Assembly (NCBI GenBank): GCA_946406115.1
Contig: OX291547.1
Location: 12,901,001 to 12,965,000, forward strand
Reading direction: 5' to 3'
From: Apoda limacodes
Lineage: Eukaryota; Arthropoda; Insecta; Lepidoptera; Limacodidae
Length of the DNA: 64,000 nt
Under the pieces are notes generated by a model. The model was not told where the DNA came from, searched no databases, and was given only the letters and a program-made list of their open reading frames with translations. This document shows positions 57,089-64,000 of the stretch, piece after piece. The position numbers were made by a program, and so were the translations under genes. Each line of letters begins with the position of its first letter. Position 1 is the stretch's first letter.

Positions 57089-57632
57089 ATGTTTGAAGCA
57101 TTTTGCAAAAATTGCCTTCGCAAGGCTTGTGAAACTAGTAAGTTAAAGGTAAAATAGAGTTAATGTTAGTTTGGCTAGGTAATAGCGTGCACCTAGGGAA
57201 AGGACAAAGCCTACTTAAAAGTGTCAAGTGCAAGTCGTATGTTGGAATGTTCCATCTTGCTTGCTTCCATCGATGTACGATGTACGTTTTTATTGTTTTT
57301 TTATGGCTCTAGCCACCATTTTAGTGTTTTCTAAATGTTACAAAACTTTAAAAGAACAATTCAGCACTCTGAATTGAAGCAACTAATGATATTTCTAAAA
57401 AAAAATACGTGATTTTTGCTTCATAATGAGTCATCTGTACAAGTACAATTTATCAATTTGTTAATGTCATTTACTTATATTTCAGATCGATTATTCATCG
57501 CATGCAAACGCAGATAACACAACGATAACGCCTAGGAAATTAAAATTAACTGTAGAATCAAACCGACAGTCGTTAGCAGCTGAGATCCGCAGAAAAAAAA
57601 CTAGTTACAATGAGACCAAAAACTTCGACTAA
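57089..57632 (+). CDS. Small two-exon protein of unknown function (68 aa)
   Basis: Exon 57089-57148 (MFEAFCKNCLRKACETSKLK, donor AAG|GTAAAA) joins in phase 0 to exon 57486-57632 (acceptor TATATTTCAG; IDYSSHANADNTTITPRKLK and a basic C-terminus, stop TAA 57630). An upstream acceptor (TTTTTGTTTCAG, ending 57002) gives exon 2 a 5' UTR containing another 18-codon ORF (57026-57082) in the same frame. The CKNC...C spacing could bind metal, but no family is recognised. Codon and splice features are host-like and no transposon content is seen. Confidence 0.45.
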
Positions 57633-57639
57633 GCAAGAA

Positions 57640-59050
57640 AAATGCGAAGTTGTCTGCAATTCTTCAGAACTTAAAAGCCAACGATATAATAATCAATAAT
57701 TAGCTGACTTTTTAGTTTTTGTTTTATTTTATACCCAGCTGCTTCTTGATTAATGTAACGTTATTAAAAAAAAAAGTTTAATTGTTTTAGTGTATTTTTT
57801 GTTTTATTTTCTTACTTGATTCCACATTTCAAATTCAAAATTGTCCAGTTTTATAACCCATACTTGATATACTATTGATTCCTCATAAAAAAATCCACCC
57901 CTTTTTTTACTTCCTTGAGGAATAATTTCCGTGATAAAAAACTATTCTATGTCCTTTCTCGGGACTCAAACTATCTCCATACCAAGTTTCATATAAACCT
58001 GAAGCATGAAAACTTCAGTGTTGATACGACTTCAATATTCATACAACCTCCATGATACTATCTTTTCACTACTACGTTTAATGTCACTTCATAAGTTTGT
58101 TTCTAAACGTTATATATTTGGCCGTGCGTTGCTAAAAATTCAAACTCTGACTTGCAACCATTCCTAAAATCCTTAAATTTTCTGGGATAAAACCAATGTT
58201 ATTGTATATTAAAACTCCACCGAGTCTTCAACATTATGTTATCTACACTAATATTATAAAGAGGAAAGATTTGATCGTTTTTTTGTATTGAATAGGCTCC
58301 GAAACTACAGGACCGATTTGAAAAATTCTTTTACCATTAGAAGCCAACATTATCCCTAATGAACATAGGCTACTTTTTCCCGCGGGAAAATGCTTCATTC
58401 CTACGGGAACACGGGTAATAGGACAACGGGTAGTAAGAATTATCCTTCCGTACTTCTCTTCACATAACTTCTAAACGGCTGAACCGATTGGGTTGAACTT
58501 TAATAGGGGTATTTTGATTGTTTCCTGAATGATCTAAAAATATAATTGAACCCGGTAGGTGGCGCTGCTGTCGGTATGTCAACTACTAAATGGCTGGACC
58601 GATTGGGTTGAAATTTTGTATGTGTATTTTCCATTGTTTCACAGACACGAATGTATTATGCCGTTAAAGAGGAGAGATTTGATTGCTTGTTTTTTTTTTC
58701 TATAATTGAGGAGTTGCCGTAAGAACCTACACGAAGATAAGATAACGAAATTTAGGGCGGGCGAAAACGCTGGTAGAAGCTTTTTATATAAAATTGAACA
58801 TTGTTAAGCAATAACAAACAAAAAACTTACAAACTTCCATATTTATATCATGCGTTTAAAAACATTCTACCCGGGCAACAGCTTGTACAAGTGGGGTAAT
58901 ATTACTTAAATTTGGTAACATTGTTCTTTGCCACAGAGGTCAGTGTTCCTTTTTAATATAGTGTATTGTCTATGGGTCAGTGACTCTATTTCTGTCCCTT
59001 AAGGGTATACGCTTATTACAAGTCTATTGGATACTTGGTCTTAGAGTGAT
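57640..59050. repeat. Intergenic with common dispersed-repeat pieces
   Basis: About 57940-58000 (CCTTTCTCGGGACTCAAACT) and 58240-58660 (ACACTAATATTATAAAGAGG, GGCTGAACCGATTGGGTTGA twice, TTTCCCGCGGGAAAATGC) resemble widespread lepidopteran transposon remnants. No gene. Confidence 0.5.
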
Positions 59051-59069
59051 TATATTCTCTTTGCTTCTT

Positions 59070-59435
59070 TCTTCGATTTGGAGACCAGATTTCGCATTAT
59101 TGCATATCATTTCTTCAGAGTCATGTATAAATATAGTCCTGTGTTTATATCTAAGATTGGCGAAGCGCCATATTCAAGTTTTATCGCGGCGGTAACGCGC
59201 GACCTCGTTTACATGTCCCAAGATAGGGCGGGAGTTTTGGTGTGGATACTTCAGAAATTGCGCGACATGTCCTGCTTATTTCTTCATTATTCATTATTCA
59301 TGAGCCTTCGGCGCACAACTCTTAACACGCTTTCGTAAAACAATGCTGATATATACACATCAAAACACACTAACTGAATTTAGAAGAATTAAACACGAAA
59401 AAACACCACTCCTTCTTAAGATTCGCGCCAAAACT
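59070..59435. mobile_element. Partial inverted copy of the 42614-43276 TIR element
   Basis: Reverse complement of about 42615-42970: shared words include GATTTGGAGACCAGATTTCG, GGCGAAGCGCCATATTCAAG, TTTTATCGCGGCGGTAACGC and the terminus TTCTTAAGATTCGCGCCAAA. Only one terminus is recognisable. The two copies are about 16 kb apart in opposite orientation. Confidence 0.75.
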
Positions 59436-60420
59436 CCACTTATACTCTAGGGAAGGGAGAAGTCTTCATATAATTCAATGTACTCTATGGGGAGAAGCAT
59501 AAATTAATATATGTATACTGGGGGAGAAGCATGTCAACTCCATACAAAAAATCACAGACAATTTTGTTCAGCGCCATCTCTTGGCTGTTAAGGGCGCGTT
59601 CGTTCTGGGATTAAGAGTTCCCACGTCAGAGTTCCCACGAATGATACTTTTGCCACTTTTGATAACACCAGTTTTTCCACCGACATCTACCGTTCGTGTA
59701 GCTTTGAAACGTTACTAAAAAAAAATTTTGGTTACAAAACTTGCAAAACGAACGGTTGACGTACACACACTACGATAAAACACACACACACTACCATAAA
59801 CAATGAATATGTACAGACAGTTTTACAGATTAACACAAAAACCCCACCTCCAGACATGGGTCTAAAGTTTCATTTTTCGGTGGCAAAAGTGACAAAAATA
59901 ACGTAAACGAACGCATGACAGTTTGTCACAATTGATACTAAAATGCTAAGCGAACTGATGATTCTGCATCCCAAAATGAACGCGTCCTAAGAGAGGTCAG
60001 AGGGGCTCTACAATTAAACGCAGTGGAAATAAATAGGCAAAATATTTATAAGTTATTTAGGGAGAAGGAGGCAGCTATGAACAGAGGCAGATTTGAATGA
60101 TTTGAATTTAACGTTACTGTTAATGCTATTTTAGTATGAAAAATAATTTCGAGGTGGCAACCCTGTTGCCTACAACCGTCGCATAGTATATGCCGCGATT
60201 GACAGCTTGCATCTAAAATATTGGCCATGTTTGTTTTTGTCAGTGCAAAATAAACATTTTGAAAGGCAGGTGTAAGCTTATGTAGAACAGAGTTTGAGAT
60301 ACAGGTAAGTTTTATTGTTCTAATTATGTTCAGTAGTTATATAAGCTTTTGTTAAAGTATGTATTTTTATTCATCGAAGGTGTTTTTGAAGTAAAATATT
60401 TGCTTTCTTCAAAAAGAGGG
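59436..60420. other. Intergenic, no gene seen
   Basis: Contains CACACACACTAC microsatellite-like words near 59765 and a run of AT-rich sequence. No ORF with recognisable content. Confidence 0.45.
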
Positions 60421-60423
60421 TGT

Positions 60424-63045
60424 GGGGCAGTTTTGAATAGATTGAATGGGGTACCTTTGAACATGTTCAAAGCTGCCCCCTGCTAATTACACAGAACGCA
60501 GTTAGTGTGCGAGTTAATTTTAATAGTTAAGTATGTAAATATTTTTTGAGAATAAATTACTTTGTCATTTGTTTAAAGGTATAATGGTGCGTAATTATAA
60601 AAAAAAACGGAATCAAGAGGTTACTGAGAAGGATATCAATAATGCAATTTTGGCAGTAGTTGATGGAAATATGAAAATAACAAAGGCTGCTGCAGTTTAT
60701 AATGTTAAAGCAAACACGCTATTTTATAGAATAAAAAAATACTAAGAGAATAAACCTCATAATGAACAATTATTCTCATCCAAGTACATACACAGTCTCA
60801 CAAGTATTTACTAAAGAAGATGAAAGGATGCTAAAAGAATATTTGTTAAAAAGTTCTCAAATGAATTATGGACTTACTTACAAACAGGCAAGATTGTTAG
60901 CTTACAAATATGCAACGGCGCTTAAAAAAGTCCAACAAACTGGACAGAAAAACAGGAAGCAGGTATAAAATGGTTAAAAGGCTTTATCAAGCGACATAAA
61001 GAGCTTTCTCTGAGAGAGCCAGAAAATACAAGCCTTTTGAGATCTACTAGTTTCAACAAACATAATGTGACGCAGTTTTATGACAATTATGAAAAGGTGC
61101 TGAAAAGATCAAATTTTATTTTAGAACGCATATATAATTTGGATGAAACAAATATAATGAGTAATAATGATGTCGTTCAAGCGCCAAATGTAATAGCCAG
61201 AAGCGGCACCAAACAGATTGGACAATGTGTTTCGGCTGAACGAGGCCAATTGATAACAATGTGTGTTATCGTTAATGCCATCGGAAATGCGCTGCCACCA
61301 GTTTTCATATTTCCTCGAGCACGTTTTCACGATTATATGCTCTTTGGTGCACCTACCGGCAGCCCTACCAGTGGTTGAATGACTGGGCCTTTGTTTATAA
61401 AAGTCTTAGAACACCTGAAACGATTTACAAGATGCTCAAAAGAGGATCCAATATTGCTGCTCATGGACAACCAAGAAAGTCACTGTACATTGGATGCCAC
61501 TATCTATTGTCGAGAAAGCGAGTATAGTTGCACTCACCTTTCCTCCACATTGCACCCATCGGATGCAACCATTGGATGTGTCAGTGAATGGTCCTTTTAA
61601 GCAGAAACTGGCAGTTGCCCAAAATGATTGGCTACTATCCCATCCATTTCGAATGTGCGGAGGTAACTAATCGTCCCGTGGCCACAACCTCCAGTGGCGC
61701 CAGTTCCTACCATATCCAGCATTCTCAAAATAACTGAGCTACGGTGGTAGATAACATAATATCGGACTGTAAAGATGCTGAACAATATATCAACTTTGAA
61801 TGCTCGACTACTGCGTTGAATCTAAAAGTAACAACCCCGGCAGTTTCACCATCCATAATGGACACTAAAAATGTGTTGCCTATAGTTGCACAGAATGTAG
61901 GGCCTTCAATATCTGTACAGGAAAATAATATCTTACCTACGACAAGTGCAAGTGTGCCTGTAGTTGTGCCAGGTATACCTTCCATTGCTGCACCTGCTGT
62001 CGTGAAAAAGATTTTAACGCCTGAAATTGTTAGGTCTTTTCCAAAAGCTCCGCCTCGCAAGGAATCAAATAAAGGTAGAAAAAAAGGAAAATCTCGGATT
62101 ATTACAGACACTCCAGAAAAAGAAGAAATTTAAAAAGCGTATTTTGAACGCCAAGCGCGATTAAAGAAGGTCCAAGGAAAAGTTTTAAATAAAAAACAAG
62201 AAAAATCTGGTTAACATTGAAACGAAAAAAAAAAATGAAAACTATATTGACTTTCTCTTCAAATGAAACAGACACCGAAATGCATTTAGAGTCAGAAGAA
62301 GAAGCAACATTGGAAGAAAATATAGATGAGAATCAATATAAGGATATCGACTGCAATATAAATCTTGGAGATTTCGTATTAACACAAATTGCATCGGAAG
62401 GTAATAAGAGGTCATTGGCTTTCGTAGAAAAAGATTATAGAAAGACATGATCGTTCTTTTACTGTCAGCTTTCTGAAGAAGAAAGGGGAATCATACAAGT
62501 TTTATTTCCTGAAAAGGAGGATGAGTCTTAAGTTAGCATGTCCGATATTTTAGTTAAACTGCCTCCTCCAATTGAAGCTGCTGGCACGTCACGTACTGCA
62601 TCTATTATAGCGTTGAAGTTTAATTTCTCTAAATTTAGATTAGGTTTATTATTTGCACCAATTGTTTAAGATTTAATTCATTTTATGGTACAATTTTGTT
62701 TTATATTAAGGTTTATTTTTGTGTTTTAGATAATCCACTTGTTTTTTTTTGTTTTACTAAAGACTGACTTGAATAAGAGTTACTAATTATAGTATAATTT
62801 CATAAAAACTATTTAAACAAACGAGTAAAACTTGATTTGCTGCCCCGCGGTTGAGGCAGCTTTGAACATTGACCCTCTAAAACCAAAACAATAATAACTA
62901 ATTCATCTTTAGGTTTTTGTTTAAGATAATACAGCGATCTTGTAGAATAATGATCAAGTTAACTATTCATAGTAAGTAAACTGTATAAAAAAGATAATAT
63001 TTCGCGTCATGGGACAAAGTTTAAAAAACGTTCAAAGCTGCCTCC
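60424..63045 (+). mobile_element. Pogo/Tigger-type DNA transposon, broken
   Basis: Both sides of a Pogo-like transposase gene carry copies of GTTCAAAGCTGCC: + at 60465 and 63030, reverse at about 62854. The left copy forms a hairpin with GGGGCAGTTTTGAA at 60424. These look like terminal or subterminal transposase sites. The exact ends and TA target duplication could not be fixed, so the limits are those of the repeats. Confidence 0.65.
60584..62600 (+). pseudogene. Pogo/Tigger DDE transposase, frameshifted
   Basis: ATG 60584 opens a Psq-type helix-turn-helix (KDINNAILAVVDG, KAAAVYNVKANTLFYRIKKY, stop 60743). Shifted frames give the CENP-B-like second domain (FTKEDERMLKEYLLKSSQMN, KWLKGFIKRHKELSLREPEN) and the DDE core: RIYNLDETNIM (first Asp, 61140), NALPPVFIFPRARF (61290), PILLLMDNQESHC (second Asp, 61460) and SSTLHPSDATIG/QPLDVSVNGPFKQK (61550-61600). 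A C-terminal linker follows (VRSFPKAPPRKESNKGRKKG, 62030). The frame changes or stops at least at 60743, 60966, 61376, 61520 and 61665. It would have cut and pasted the element; dead as written. Confidence 0.85.
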
Positions 63046-63289
63046 TTGCATTAGTGACAGTAGTGTCAGAGGTTAAATGAAGTTGAAACGTGCATGGATA
63101 TATTATAGGCCACACTTGTTACATTAGAATTACTGCCTAAAACCCTCTCTTAATTTTATATAATTAAAACAATACATACCTACCGAAACTTATTCCTATA
63201 GTTCCAAATAGCTCTATATAATATTATACATATTTTGGTAAATTATTATCTTGTTTTATTTCACTGATTTGACTTAATGCAACACAAAT
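62601..63289. other. Pogo 3' region and intergenic DNA
   Basis: Non-coding; carries two of the GCAGCTTTGAAC-type repeats described for the Pogo element (62853 and, in the other orientation, 63030). Confidence 0.5.
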
Positions 63290-64000
63290 TTAAGTTTGGT
63301 CAAAGATTTTGCCAGTATGTCAGCGTTTGACTATCGATAGGACAATATCTTATATTTTTTTCATTATTTTCATACAACTCATATATATAATGAAACCTAA
63401 CGTCAATGTGTTTTAACTGTCAACTGAATAGCACTCTGGTTATCAATAGTGGCGTTTTGTTCACCGACATAATGTACATTATGCGCTTAATGTCAATAAT
63501 CCAACTAAAGTAAATGAGCCAAGATTTGTAGTGTGCCATACAGAATTCATGTCTTTTTAACTTGGCTGGTTTATGACATTAAACGCATTGAAGCAGTGAA
63601 CAAAACGCACCTAATATTGAATACCAATTTGACCCCTGTGCTTAAACATTTTATAAAAATTACTTACTTACAACATTCAGCAGCAGTTATAAATTCTGCT
63701 TCTGTTGAAGACAACGAAACAATAGACTGTCTTCTTGAACACCATGCTATAAGTCCTTCGGCTTTCATCCACACATAGCCCGTTGTGCTGCGCCTTATAT
63801 CCTGATCGCCAGCGTAATCTGCATCACAGAAGGTATTAATATCTTCTCAGTTATTGTTTGCCTTGTAGAATATACCTTCTCCTAAGGGACCAGCAAGATA
63901 CCTATTTAAAAATTATTTTCAATGCAATCACATCATATGCTTTAAAGTTTTCTATATGACAGTTCTATAATCCTACAGCATATGCAATATCAGGTCTTGT
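63290..64000 (-). mobile_element. Ty1/Copia retrotransposon, RNase H end of pol (fragment)
   Basis: The reverse strand encodes the end of Copia pol: TRPDIAYAVG (about 63990), [20 protein letters not shown] (about 63835), [20 protein letters not shown] (about 63700), DNQSAIQLTVKTH (63430) and a degenerate ADILAKSLTK (63305). Several frameshifts occur (63940-63850, 63650, 63400). The element continues beyond the right edge of the window. Confidence 0.85.

Noticed and set aside
61121..62111. Antisense ORFs within the Pogo transposase
   Set aside because: They are shadows of the + strand transposase frames, which carry the DDE motifs.

Overview
The window looks like nuclear DNA of a moth or butterfly (Lepidoptera). 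It is AT-rich, genes are split by GT..AG introns, and several dispersed repeats have tails I associate with lepidopteran genomes (for example the LINE 3' end reading ACCATCAGGCGGACCGTGG near 1308, and the repeat ending in GCGCGAGTCCGAC near 3609, 12400 and 53735). The organism call is inference from gene families and repeat style, not from a species-specific marker.

Only two host genes are recognised with good confidence. One is a kinetochore Rod/KNTC1-like gene on the + strand (18821-24924, two visible exons, about 1827 codons). The other is an ANKRD49-like ankyrin gene on the - strand (54295-44733, three exons, 235 codons, joints all phase 1). A possible small host gene with an upstream micro-ORF lies at 56612-57632. 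First-exon-like fragments, one resembling a SWIM-type protein (10540) and one a THAP zinc finger (12633), face each other and share CRE-type promoter sequence.

The rest is mostly mobile DNA. From left to right: a decayed PIF/Harbinger element (1 to about 8.4 kb) with an accessory Myb/SANT gene and a convergent DDE transposase gene, the former carrying a near-perfect 1047-bp tandem duplication; LINE fragments (0.7-1.4, 8.7-9.7, 47.4 and 55.5 kb); a candidate TIR element at 14634-16955 with a Merlin-like gene fragment, two tandem arrays and two SINE-like inserts; a decayed DUF4780-like ORF region (26.4-27.7 kb); the 3' part of a BEL/Pao retrotransposon on the - strand (28.2-29.8 kb); a largely complete but mutated Polinton/adintovirus-like element (about 30.2-41.9 kb); an inverted-repeat element (42.6-43.3 kb); a complete hAT element (45132-49936) inside an ANKRD49 intron; a foldback element (52.5-53.2 kb); a Pogo/Tigger element (60.4-63.0 kb); and a Copia RNase H fragment at the right edge.

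The Polinton keeps the expected division of labour. A protein-primed DNA polymerase B is on the + strand. On the - strand an overlapping block encodes a packaging ATPase, a DUF8207-like protein, an integrase with chromodomain, a PLA2-like virion protein, penton-like and capsid-like proteins, a small basic protein and a conserved arthropod protein of unknown role. Nearly all are frameshifted. The most unusual observation is that the hAT element carries, upstream of its transposase, a promoter with three heat-shock-element palindromes, a TATA box and an arthropod initiator at standard spacing.
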